This document shows, one piece after another, positions 36,091 through 44,083 of a stretch of DNA of 64,000 nt (position 1 is the stretch's first letter; every line of letters starts with the position of its first letter). Source of the stretch: Bacillota bacterium (GTDB lineage Bacteria > Bacillota > Clostridia > Peptostreptococcales > Anaerovoracaceae). Position numbers and translations under genes: made by a program. The notes below the pieces were generated by a model. It had not been told where the DNA came from, searched no databases, and saw only the letters and a program-made list of their open reading frames with translations. The stretch lies in assembly GCA_017626845.1 (NCBI GenBank), contig JAGAHX010000035.1:40517-104516 (forward strand), read 5' to 3'.

Positions 36091-37074
36091 ATGGATGCAA
36101 AAATTGACATCAAGGTAGACGAAAACCTGGACGTTCCCCTCTACCGGCAGGTGGCGGGAGCCATTACGGGAGAGATCAAAAAAGGGCATCTGGAATATGG
36201 GATGCAGCTGCCCACGGTGCGCCAGCTGGCGGCGCAGCTCAACATCGCACGCGGCACAATCAAAAGGGCGTACGACGATCTGGAAAGTTCGGGGGTCATC
36301 AGCAAGACCCGGGGCAAAGGCACCTTCGTATCCTGGCAGGAGGAGACCATCCAAAGCCGCAAAGACAAAGCCATGGAAGCCATCGACCACATGCTGGACC
36401 TGATGGAAGGCATGCGGTTCTCTCCCACGGAGATCAACATCTTTCTGGACCTGAAGATGCGCGAGCGCATGCAGCGCGAAACGCTGGTCTCCATCGCGGC
36501 GGTGGAATGCTGCCGGGAGACCCAGGCCATGATGGTGCGGTCGCTGTACGAACTGTCCGGCGCCGAGGTCTTCCGCAAGGACCTATACGAGACCATGTCG
36601 AATCCCGAGGGGGTGGCGGGATCGGTGGATCTGGCGGTCACCACGATGACCCATTACGAGCAGCTCGCGCCCCTTTTAGGGGAAGACCGGGTGTTCGGCG
36701 TCTGCAGCGAACTGACCCCGGAGAGCATCGCCGCCCTCTCCCGGCTGGGGAAAGGCCGTCTTGGGATCTTTGCCGGAAGCGAACGCTTCGCGGTGCTGGC
36801 AAAGACTGCGGCGGCCCGCCATGCAAGCCAGGCTGTCTTCGTGTTCCGCAAGATCACCGGCGACGAGACGGACATGAAGACATTCCTCCGCAACCTGGAT
36901 TTCGTCTGTGTGCCCTCGGGCATCGCCCGGATCTGCACCAAAGAAGAGGAAGAACTGCTCCATGCCTTTGCAAAAGAACACCCGGTCGTGGAGATCACGT
37001 ACCGGGTGGACAACGGGTCTTTATTGTATCTGGCGCAGCGGGTAAAAGAACTGCAGTTAAACAAGCGGAGATGA
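36091..37074 (+). CDS. GntR-family transcriptional regulator
   Basis: This 327-aa protein has an N-terminal winged helix (about 10-78; VPLYRQVAGAITGEIKKGHL and RGTIKRAYDDLESSGVISKTRGKGTFV). The long C-terminal region of about 230 residues is not the usual UTRA or FCD effector domain; the stretch LAVTTMTHYEQLAPLL suggests an alpha/beta ligand-binding fold. The ATG at 36091 is preferred (AGAGGA seven bases upstream) over a GTG at 36070. Divergence from glmS points to control of glutamate fermentation. It is the only plus-strand gene in this region. Confidence 0.88.
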   Translation: MDAKIDIKVDENLDVPLYRQVAGAITGEIKKGHLEYGMQLPTVRQLAAQLNIARGTIKRAYDDLESSGVISKTRGKGTFVSWQEETIQSRKDKAMEAIDHMLDLMEGMRFSPTEINIFLDLKMRERMQRETLVSIAAVECCRETQAMMVRSLYELSGAEVFRKDLYETMSNPEGVAGSVDLAVTTMTHYEQLAPLLGEDRVFGVCSELTPESIAALSRLGKGRLGIFAGSERFAVLAKTAAARHASQAVFVFRKITGDETDMKTFLRNLDFVCVPSGIARICTKEEEELLHAFAKEHPVVEITYRVDNGSLLYLAQRVKELQLNKRR

Positions 37075-37079
37075 TGGGC

Positions 37080-37100
37080 TAACGGGGACGGTTCCCGTTA
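37080..37100. repeat. Short GGGACGGTTC-type palindrome between convergent genes
   Basis: TAACGGG (37080-37086) and CCCGTTA (37094-37100) pair around GACGGTT. The core GGGGACGGTTC is shared with the longer elements at 41243, 45315 and 45740. It may serve as a weak bidirectional terminator between the GntR gene and the CoA-transferase gene. Confidence 0.6.
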
Positions 37101-37102
37101 CA

Positions 37103-38542
37103 CTATTTCAGCACAGGAATGCCGTGGTGCTCGCGGCATTCTTTTTTTACGCGCTCCATATATTCGCGCAATTGCGGGCGGAAGGCCGGAGCCGCGCAGG
37201 TCTCGGTGATCAGTTCGGCCCGCTCGTAGGGCGTCCTGCCCCGCAGGTCCGCGGCGCCGTATTCGGTAATGAGAACGTCCGTGTCGTGTTCCGTGTGGTC
37301 CACGTGGGAGACCCAGGGCACGATGCAGGACAGTTCGCCGTTTTTGGCGGTGGATGGGGTCACAAAGACCGTAAGCCCCGCATTGCGGGCGTAGTCCCCG
37401 GAACCGCCGATGCCGTTCATCAGGCGGCTGCCGCCGATATGGGTGGAGTTGACGTTGCCGGACAGATCCGCCTCGATCGCCGTGTTGATGGCGATGACCC
37501 CCAGACGGGCGATGACCTCGCCGGAGTTACTGATCTCCTGGGGCCGCAGCACGATCTTCTTTCTATATGCTTCGAAGTTATCGTAGAATTTCCGCTGGTA
37601 TTCCGGCGTAAAGGACAGCGCAGAGCCGGAGGCAAAGGCCACCGTGCCGCTGTCGATCATGTCCAGAACGGCGGACTGCAGCACTTCCGAATACAGGGAG
37701 AGCCCCTGCATGCCGGAGTGTGCCAGCTCCGACAGAATCGCGTTTCCCGTGCCGCCCACGCCGGACTGCAGCGGGGGCAGGGGGTCTGCCAGCCGGCCGG
37801 TTGCCTGCTCGCTCTTCAGGAAGGCTACCAGATTGCGCGCGATGCAGCTCGTCACCTCGTCCGGCGCCGTGCCGGGGCCGCCGGCGTCGAGGGTCTCCGA
37901 CAGGACGATGGCCGAGATCTTCTCCGGACCGCAAGGAATGGAAGGCTGTCCGATCCGGTCCGACACGTGGCAGATGGGAACAGGCTTCGTGTGCGGCGGC
38001 ATCTGGGGTGTATAGATGTCGTGCAGGCCGGTCAGGTCGGGAACAGCGGTATTCAGTTCCACGATCACCTGCCGCGCGCACTGCACCAGGGTGTCGGCGC
38101 TGCCCACGCACATGGTGGGTACGATGGAGCCGTCCTCCAAAATAGCCGACGCCTCGACGATCGCCGTATCCACGGGGCCGAACACACCGGTCCGCACCAG
38201 CCGGGGCAGCTGCCCCAGGTGGATGTCGGCATAGGCGATCTTGCCTTCGTTGATGGCCGCCCGCAGAGATTTGTTGCTCTGGTAGGGATAGCGCCTTGCG
38301 ACGGCGCCGCTGCGCGCCAGTGCGCCGTCCAGCTCGTCGCCCACCGAGGCGCCGGAGACAAGTGTGAGCCGCAGATCCTCCCCGCTTTCCGCCCGTTTGG
38401 CCAGCGCGCCCGGCACCAGCTTCGGGTAGCCGGCGGACGTAAAGCCGCTTACGCCCACGACTGTTCCGGGGGTCACCAGAGCAGCCGCTTCGGCCGCGGT
38501 GCAGATCTTGCACTTCAGTTGTTCGTTCTTTATCCTATTCAT
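37103..38542 (-). CDS. Acetyl-CoA hydrolase/CoA-transferase family protein (Cat1/Ach1-like)
   Basis: This 479-aa protein belongs to the class I CoA-transferase family that includes succinyl-CoA:acetate CoA-transferase. NGIGGSGDYARNAG and EADLSGNVNSTHIGG are family signatures, and the glutamate expected to form the CoA-thioester lies in the C-terminal half. It could recycle CoA between acetate and another acid during fermentation. It starts 1 bp after the stop of the enolase-like gene and shares its transcript. Exact acyl specificity is unknown. Confidence 0.88.
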   Translation of the reverse strand: MNRIKNEQLKCKICTAAEAAALVTPGTVVGVSGFTSAGYPKLVPGALAKRAESGEDLRLTLVSGASVGDELDGALARSGAVARRYPYQSNKSLRAAINEGKIAYADIHLGQLPRLVRTGVFGPVDTAIVEASAILEDGSIVPTMCVGSADTLVQCARQVIVELNTAVPDLTGLHDIYTPQMPPHTKPVPICHVSDRIGQPSIPCGPEKISAIVLSETLDAGGPGTAPDEVTSCIARNLVAFLKSEQATGRLADPLPPLQSGVGGTGNAILSELAHSGMQGLSLYSEVLQSAVLDMIDSGTVAFASGSALSFTPEYQRKFYDNFEAYRKKIVLRPQEISNSGEVIARLGVIAINTAIEADLSGNVNSTHIGGSRLMNGIGGSGDYARNAGLTVFVTPSTAKNGELSCIVPWVSHVDHTEHDTDVLITEYGAADLRGRTPYERAELITETCAAPAFRPQLREYMERVKKECREHHGIPVLK

Positions 38543-38543
38543 C

Positions 38544-39821
38544 TTAAAACTTTACAAAACCGGTAAAAGCGAAGGGTTTCGCTGCGGGCAGTTCGCTCTC
38601 CGCCCGCAGCAGCGAATTGACGATGTGCACCGCGTGGCCGAATTTGGGTGGTCCAAGTTTTACAGCCGCTGCGCCGCCGGCGGTGCCCATGTCCGCTACC
38701 GGGTCATCGGAGACGCCGCCCGCCCGGATGGACGGGATCGAGAACATGCCGTGCGCCACCGCATAGGCCTGCGCTGCCATGGCTTCGGTCACCGTGCCCA
38801 CCTGGTTCGGCTTAAACACGAACGCCCCGCAGGCGCCCATGTCCAGCGCCTTTTTAATGTACTCGATGTTGGTGACCGTCAGATCGTCGCCGCACAACGT
38901 AGTACGGGGCAGGGCTTTCGCCATCTTGACCCACCCATCCCAGTCGTTCTCGTCCACCGGATCTTCCAGATACAGAATGTTGTACTGCTCGGTTGCGGGC
39001 TTCAGGATGCCGATGAGTTCGTCCAGATCCACCTCCCGCCCGCAGTAGCGATACGTGCCCCGCGCTGCATCATAGATCTCGCTGAAGGCGCAGTCCAGGT
39101 GGTAGGCGATCTTCTCCTCGCAGCCGCAGCGCACCGCCGTCTCTTTCAGAATAGCGAGGCAGTCCATGAAGTCCGTGGACGGCGCCATATATTCGCTCAT
39201 CGCGCCGATCTCGGGCCGCCGGCCGTTCTGGAATTCCCGGATCACCTCCGGCAGCTTCGCATAGGTGCGGCACAGGATATCCGTCGCCTCTGAAATGCTC
39301 GCCGCCTTGTAGGGCACGATCGTCACTTCCTGCACCGGCATGGTGTCTTCCTCATAGCTGCCGCCCGCGAACATGTCGGAAGTCGGCAGCGGAATGGTGC
39401 GGATCTCGCCGGGGTTCAAGTAGCGGTACTGGGGCACGTGCAGGATCTGGCAGCCCGCCCGCATCGCAGCCAGCGAGATGCTGTTCGTCACGTTGCCGCC
39501 CAGATGCGACTTGTTCGGCGTGCCGTCCAGTTCGATGAGGGCCTCGTCCAGCCCCTTCTGGTCCAGCACGTCCAGCCCGCGGATCTTCGGCAGGACGACC
39601 TGTTCGGCCATCTCCACCGCCTTATACACCCCGTTGCCGTTGTACCAGGACGGGTCGCCGTCCCGCAGCACCAGCGCTTCGTGTTCGCCTGCCGAGATGC
39701 CGGAGGGCGATGCCGCTCTTCCGACCACCCCGTCCTCCGTAATAAGATCGACTTCCAGCAGCGGCTTGCCCTTGCAGTCGATCAGGGCCCGGGCCTTCAG
39801 ATCTTTGACCTTCGTACTCAT
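38544..39821 (-). CDS. Diverged enolase-superfamily protein
   Basis: This 425-aa protein aligns with enolase throughout: ALIDCKGKPLLEVDL, SGISAGEHEALVLRDGD, HLDCAFSEIY, LYLEDPVDENDWDGW, GDDLTVTN and FKPNQVGTVTEA. The three metal ligands (D243, E286, D312), a glutamate after glutamine (E165) and the catalytic lysine (K337) are retained. However, the NGGSHAGG loop is AGGSYEED (His to Tyr), the GDEGGF loop is GAMSEY and SHRSGE is SIRAGG (His to Ile). It follows a glycerate 2-kinase gene whose product, 2-phosphoglycerate, is enolase's substrate. It may be a specialised enolase or act on a related acid phosphate. Confidence 0.85.
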   Translation of the reverse strand: MSTKVKDLKARALIDCKGKPLLEVDLITEDGVVGRAASPSGISAGEHEALVLRDGDPSWYNGNGVYKAVEMAEQVVLPKIRGLDVLDQKGLDEALIELDGTPNKSHLGGNVTNSISLAAMRAGCQILHVPQYRYLNPGEIRTIPLPTSDMFAGGSYEEDTMPVQEVTIVPYKAASISEATDILCRTYAKLPEVIREFQNGRRPEIGAMSEYMAPSTDFMDCLAILKETAVRCGCEEKIAYHLDCAFSEIYDAARGTYRYCGREVDLDELIGILKPATEQYNILYLEDPVDENDWDGWVKMAKALPRTTLCGDDLTVTNIEYIKKALDMGACGAFVFKPNQVGTVTEAMAAQAYAVAHGMFSIPSIRAGGVSDDPVADMGTAGGAAAVKLGPPKFGHAVHIVNSLLRAESELPAAKPFAFTGFVKF

Positions 39822-41219
39822 CTATTCCTTCGCTCCTACGTACAGAACATTAAAATCGCACAGATTGGTGCCGGTGTTGCCGGTGGTCACCGTATCGCCT
39901 ATTGCCGATAGGGCCTCATAACAGGCGTGACCCGCCAGCGCCCTCCGCAGGTCGATGCCCTGCGCGCGGGCACTGGCCAAACTCGTGCCGTCCGTGATCC
40001 CGCCGGCAACGGGAGTCGTACCGTCCGTACCCTCGCTGTCGATGGAAAGCAGACAGACGTCTTCCAGCCCCTCCGCTGCCAGCGCAAACGCTGCGCACAT
40101 CTCCTGCCCCGGTCCGCCGTGCCCCTCGATCTTCGAACTGTCTTCGATCCGGGTCGTGGTCTCCCCGGCGGAAACGATAAAACATGGCGCTTCGAAAGGC
40201 CGTCCGGAGAACTGCATCTCCCGGGCGACGGAAGCCATAAAGGTCCCGAAATCCCGGCTTTCCCCGTCGGTATAGGTGGTGAGCACATGGACCGGCACAC
40301 CCATCTCCGCAGCCGTTTCTTCCGCGGCTTTGCAGGAATCCGGCAGCGTGCCGACGATGTAATAATCCACGTCGTTGGGGAGGCTTTGGGGCGTCTCTTC
40401 CGCCGGGTCGTAATTCAGCAGATAGTCCGCTACTCTCGGCGGCAGTTTTTCTTCGATCCCATACGTATGGATGATCTTCTTGATGTCCTCAAAGGTTATG
40501 GTATCGTAACCGACCGGCGTTCCCATGATGGGCACGGGCTTCGTGTAGTCTTCGACCACGAGCCCCGTGGCATCCCAGAGCTCAAAGCACAGGATCTTCG
40601 CCCCATGCACGTGCTGGCCGAGACGGCCCCGTGCAGTCTGGGATAAGTGGCCCCGGATGTCGTTGATGTCCATCACCCACATGCCGGCCTTCAGCATCAC
40701 GTCGGTGGCTTCCTGCAGATCTTCCAGGGTCAGGCCCTTGGAGGGATAGCCCATGAGCGCCGAACAGCCGCCGGAAAGGCCCACTAGAAGCAGATCTTTC
40801 GGGGTCATCTGCTCACAGAGATCGATCATGCGCTGACAGCCCCGGATGCCCTCTTCGTTGGGCAGGGGGTGACCGCCGACGAACACCTCGGTATTCCGGT
40901 AGACGTCCTCTTCGTCCAGCATTTTGACGATCGTAACGCCCAGGGTGAGGTCGTCGCCCAGGATGTCCTCGAACGCCCGCGCCATGTGATTGCCCGCCTT
41001 GCCGGAGGTAAAGGCGTAGACCCGTTCATAATCCGCCAGATCGTAGGTCTGCTCTCCGATCCGCAGAACAGACCCTTCCCGGCGGATCAGATCGTTAAGA
41101 AACACCCGCTGGTCCAGCTTCTGCAGCACGCGGTCCGTCAGCTGCAGCACCTTTTCCCGGGCATCCCGGCTGCCGTGGTCCAACAGCTGCGCTGCATTTT
41201 TGATCTTCCAATAAGCCAT
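39822..41219 (-). CDS. Glycerate 2-kinase family protein (DUF4147/MOFRL)
   Basis: This 465-aa protein has the N-terminal DUF4147 domain (FTSGKAGNHMARA, VGLSGGCSALM) and a C-terminal MOFRL domain (SIDSEGTDGTTPVAGG). Members phosphorylate D-glycerate at position 2; older annotations call them hydroxypyruvate reductase. The gene abuts the enolase-like gene, consistent with a glycerate to 2-phosphoglycerate to phosphoenolpyruvate route. The sequence is somewhat longer than typical members. Substrate could be another hydroxy acid. Confidence 0.88.
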   Translation of the reverse strand: MAYWKIKNAAQLLDHGSRDAREKVLQLTDRVLQKLDQRVFLNDLIRREGSVLRIGEQTYDLADYERVYAFTSGKAGNHMARAFEDILGDDLTLGVTIVKMLDEEDVYRNTEVFVGGHPLPNEEGIRGCQRMIDLCEQMTPKDLLLVGLSGGCSALMGYPSKGLTLEDLQEATDVMLKAGMWVMDINDIRGHLSQTARGRLGQHVHGAKILCFELWDATGLVVEDYTKPVPIMGTPVGYDTITFEDIKKIIHTYGIEEKLPPRVADYLLNYDPAEETPQSLPNDVDYYIVGTLPDSCKAAEETAAEMGVPVHVLTTYTDGESRDFGTFMASVAREMQFSGRPFEAPCFIVSAGETTTRIEDSSKIEGHGGPGQEMCAAFALAAEGLEDVCLLSIDSEGTDGTTPVAGGITDGTSLASARAQGIDLRRALAGHACYEALSAIGDTVTTGNTGTNLCDFNVLYVGAKE

Positions 41220-41242
41220 TTCCTGCCTCCCTTTGATCGAAC

Positions 41243-41289
41243 GGGGACGGTTCTCCCCAGTTCAAAATAAACTGTTGAGAACCGTCCCC
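41243..41289. repeat. Dispersed GGGACGGTTC palindrome (copy 2)
   Basis: GGGGACGGTTCTC (41243-41255) and GAGAACCGTCCCC (41277-41289) are perfect 13-bp inverted arms around a 21-nt spacer, sitting between the PhzF-family gene and the glycerate kinase gene. The arms match the repeats at 45315 and 45740. Confidence 0.85.
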
Positions 41290-41302
41290 AACAGTTCACA
41301 AC

Positions 41303-42100
41303 CTACAGCTGCAGCTCGCCCTTCAGATAGCACACGCAGTGGCCGGCCATCTCGACGCGGTCGGTCTCCTTCAAGTCGTCGCAGACCAGCAGGCCGCCTC
41401 TGCGGGAGATCTGGTGGCTCACCAGGTGATCCTTGCCCAGTTTTTCGCTCCAGTAGGGAATAAGCGTCGAATGGGCCGATCCGGTGACGGGGTCTTCGTA
41501 GATCGCGCCAGCCGGAGCGAACACGCGGCAGACGAAGTCGCAGTCTTCCTTGCTGCCGGCAGCGGGCGCCGTTACGATGAGGCACATATCCGGCTCGATG
41601 TCCAGGATATCGCCTTCCAGCGGATGCATGGTGCGCAGCTTCTCCACGTCGTCCGTCAGCACCATGGTATCTCTGGTCTTAATGCAGTCCAGGATCTTAA
41701 TACCGAGCTTTTCCTCCCAGTCGGCGCCGATCTCACGCTTCTCGCCGACCCATCTGGGCGCGTTCATCACCTGCAGGTCGCCCTCGTAGCGCACGATCAG
41801 CTCGCCGCACATGGCGTCGAAATGCACCTCGGGCAGCTCCGGCTCCAGGAAATGCTTTACGACGTAGGCCGAGCCCATGGTGGCGTGACCGCAGAAATTG
41901 ATCTCGCCGCCGGGGGTGAACCAGCGAAGATCGTACCGTCCCGGGCCCTTGTTCACCAGGAAAGCCGTCTCAGAAAAGTTGTTTTCGATGGCGATGTTCT
42001 GCATCAGTTCCGCGTCGATGGGCTCCTTCAGCACGCACACGCCGGCCTGGTTGCCGCCAAACAGGTTTTCTGCAAATGCGTCTACGATGTAGTATTCCAT
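41303..42100 (-). CDS. PhzF-family isomerase-like protein
   Basis: This 265-aa protein has the PhzF/diaminopimelate-epimerase-like fold: NNFSETAFLV holds the catalytic glutamate, and INFCGHATMGSAYV and DPVTGSAHSTLIPYW complete the site. PhzF proteins catalyse isomerisations without cofactor; most clostridial members have unknown substrates. No phenazine genes are nearby. It lies 11 bp after citC in the same direction. Confidence 0.9.
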   Translation of the reverse strand: MEYYIVDAFAENLFGGNQAGVCVLKEPIDAELMQNIAIENNFSETAFLVNKGPGRYDLRWFTPGGEINFCGHATMGSAYVVKHFLEPELPEVHFDAMCGELIVRYEGDLQVMNAPRWVGEKREIGADWEEKLGIKILDCIKTRDTMVLTDDVEKLRTMHPLEGDILDIEPDMCLIVTAPAAGSKEDCDFVCRVFAPAGAIYEDPVTGSAHSTLIPYWSEKLGKDHLVSHQISRRGGLLVCDDLKETDRVEMAGHCVCYLKGELQL

Positions 42101-42110
42101 GTTGTCCTCC

Positions 42111-43037
42111 TTATTGTTTCTTCGCCGCTTCCAGGGCAGCTCTTACTTTGGTGGCGCTCACGATCTCGCCGTTTATGGTAAGCCGCGGCACTTCCACGAC
42201 TTCGATGCCCTTGGCGGGCAGAACTTCCTTCATGATCTCGTTGTAGCGGGCCGTGACAGGATCCAGCGGCTCTGTTCCCACGTAGCGCACGGTAATGCCC
42301 ATCTCCTTGGCAAAGACATCCGCAAAGACCGCCAGATCCAACGCACAGCGCACGTCTTCCGCCCGGGCCTTCTCTTTAATGAAATACGTGGGGAACGTGA
42401 CCGACGAGATGAGGTACTCTTTCGTCTCGTGCAGCCGCACCCGGTCCAGATCCTTCGTGCCTTCCTGCACCCGCTTCCAGCGCTCCGCAAAGGAAAAGTA
42501 GCTGCGGTCTTCGGACACCACGAACACGTGGAGCAGATCCACCCGCTCCAGCGCCTTTTCGATCAGATAGCGGTGGCCTTCCGTAAAGGGGTTGGCGTTC
42601 ATGACGATGGCGCCGATCTCGCCTTCGCAGGGTTCCGCCAGGCTTTTCGCGTATTTCCTGGCCGCATCTTTGCGGCTTTCCATCAGGAGCACGTCCTTCG
42701 TGGATACGATAGGAAAGAACGCCATGTCCGTAAACTGCAGGCGGTTCTTCGGCTTCGTAAACAGGAACAGGTGGTCTTCGCCTCTCGCGAAAGCCTCCTT
42801 GCGCAGCTCCGTGATGATGGTGGCGGTCAGCCCCTCTCCCTGGTGATCCTCCGAAACGCCGATGCATTTAAAGATCTTACCGTCCAGCGAACCCGCAGCG
42901 ATGATCTCGCCGTTGTCGTCCAGGCACTCGACGGTAAACTGCACGTTGTCGTCGTAATCCAGCTCCAGGGATGCCAGAAACGCTTTTAATTCTTCTAATT
43001 TCCGTCCCGTAAAGGGCCTTCCGAATTGCATGTCCAT
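42111..43037 (-). CDS. citC: [Citrate (pro-3S)-lyase] ligase
   Basis: This 308-aa protein has an N-terminal GNAT-like domain (DGKIFKCIGVSEDHQGEGL) and a C-terminal nucleotidyltransferase domain (IVMNANPFTEGHRYLIEKA, with the HxGH-like TEGHR). It uses ATP and acetate to acetylate the prosthetic group of the CitD acyl carrier protein. It is encoded 11 kb from citDEF, in a different transcription unit. The start is uncertain: ATG at 43037 or 43031. A TATAAT at 43044-43049 would put transcription start at or next to the ATG, so the message may be leaderless. Confidence 0.92.
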   Translation of the reverse strand: MDMQFGRPFTGRKLEELKAFLASLELDYDDNVQFTVECLDDNGEIIAAGSLDGKIFKCIGVSEDHQGEGLTATIITELRKEAFARGEDHLFLFTKPKNRLQFTDMAFFPIVSTKDVLLMESRKDAARKYAKSLAEPCEGEIGAIVMNANPFTEGHRYLIEKALERVDLLHVFVVSEDRSYFSFAERWKRVQEGTKDLDRVRLHETKEYLISSVTFPTYFIKEKARAEDVRCALDLAVFADVFAKEMGITVRYVGTEPLDPVTARYNEIMKEVLPAKGIEVVEVPRLTINGEIVSATKVRAALEAAKKQ

Positions 43038-43043
43038 ATCGTA

Positions 43044-43049
43044 ATTATA
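43044..43049 (-). promoter_or_regulatory. Possible -10 box of citC
   Basis: TATAAT on the minus strand lies about 7 nt before the first citC ATG. The expected -35 position is only T-rich, so the promoter call is weak. Confidence 0.4.
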
Positions 43050-43062
43050 CACGGCGCAAGCC

Positions 43063-43091
43063 TTGAAAAAAAGCGGTTCCTGTAATATAGT
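43063..43091 (+). promoter_or_regulatory. Promoter of the AEC permease gene
   Basis: TTGAAA (43063-43068) and TATAGT (43086-43091) are 17 nt apart on the plus strand, about 54 nt before the permease start codon. Confidence 0.75.
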
Positions 43092-43144
43092 AGATGGGTA
43101 CGCGGCCCCGAAAAAGCCGCAAGTTTACAGACACAGGAGACAAC

Positions 43145-44071
43145 ATGGAGACCAATCTCACGATGGTTGCGGCGACCGCGATCGGCAAGATGCTGATCAT
43201 GGTCATTGTCGGCTTTGCCGCAGCCAAGATCCACATCCTCGGCGAGACCGAGACCAATGCTCTTACCAAGGCCGTACTCAACGTTACGTGCCCGATGCTC
43301 ATCCTCGCCAGCTACATGCAGGCGTTTGACCCGGACAAAGCCGTAGGCCTGCTGATCGCGCTGGGCCTGGGTGTGCTCATCCACGTCATCGGCATCTTCC
43401 TGGCCAAGATCCTGGTAAAAAAGGAAGGCAACCCGGACTGGCAGGTGGAGCGCATGGCCATCGTTTACGGCAACGTCGGCTTTATGGGCATGCCTCTGAT
43501 GAGCGCCATGTTCGGCCCGGACGCCGTCTTCTATCTTTCCACCATCTGCCTGGTCTATAACTTCATGATCTGGAGCCACGGTCTGCTGCTGATGACGGGC
43601 AAGATGGACAAGGCAAGCCTGAAGAAGGTCTTCATCTCCCCCAACATGGCCTGCATGGCGGTCGGCATCCTCATTTTCCTGTGCCGCATCCCCGTGCCCG
43701 ACATCATCGCATCTCCCGTATCCTCCATCGGCAACTGCACTACGCCTCTGGCGATGCTGGCATCCGGCGCCATCATCGCCCGCAGCGACCTGAGAGAAGC
43801 GCTCAAGAACAAGCGTCTCTACTTCATCTCCGCCCTGCGGCTGTTTGCCGTGCCGGCCATCACGTTCCTCTGCGTAAAACTCCTGCATGTGCCCCACATG
43901 GTGGCGCTCACCGCCTTTACCGCGGCGGCCTGCCCCATGGGCGCCATGGTCACCATGTTTGCCGTCGAACATAAAAAGAATGCCCCCTATGCTTCGGGCA
44001 TCTTTACCTTTACCACCGTCTTGAGTTTAGTCACTATCCCCGCCCTCATCGCGCTGTATGGGATGTTCTAG
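43145..44071 (+). CDS. AEC-family (auxin efflux carrier-like) permease
   Basis: This 308-aa membrane protein has about ten helices in two five-helix halves; GNVGFMGMPLMSAMFG is the characteristic conserved segment. Bacterial AEC proteins often carry dicarboxylates or other small organic acids. The ATG at 43145 is preceded by CAGGAGA; an upstream in-frame ATG at 43094 lies in the promoter region. Divergence from citC suggests transport of an acid linked to this metabolism. Confidence 0.9.
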   Translation: METNLTMVAATAIGKMLIMVIVGFAAAKIHILGETETNALTKAVLNVTCPMLILASYMQAFDPDKAVGLLIALGLGVLIHVIGIFLAKILVKKEGNPDWQVERMAIVYGNVGFMGMPLMSAMFGPDAVFYLSTICLVYNFMIWSHGLLLMTGKMDKASLKKVFISPNMACMAVGILIFLCRIPVPDIIASPVSSIGNCTTPLAMLASGAIIARSDLREALKNKRLYFISALRLFAVPAITFLCVKLLHVPHMVALTAFTAAACPMGAMVTMFAVEHKKNAPYASGIFTFTTVLSLVTIPALIALYGMF

Positions 44072-44083
44072 GAGGGCCTTCCC

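Noticed and set aside
41303..42100. Phenazine biosynthesis
   Set aside because: Only a single PhzF-family gene occurs. No other phenazine genes are in the window, and PhzF relatives are widespread in non-producers.
42995..43972. A 325-codon minus-strand frame opposite the AEC permease
   Set aside because: It is a His/Asp/Gly-rich antisense shadow. The plus-strand frame has ten membrane helices, a promoter and a ribosome site.
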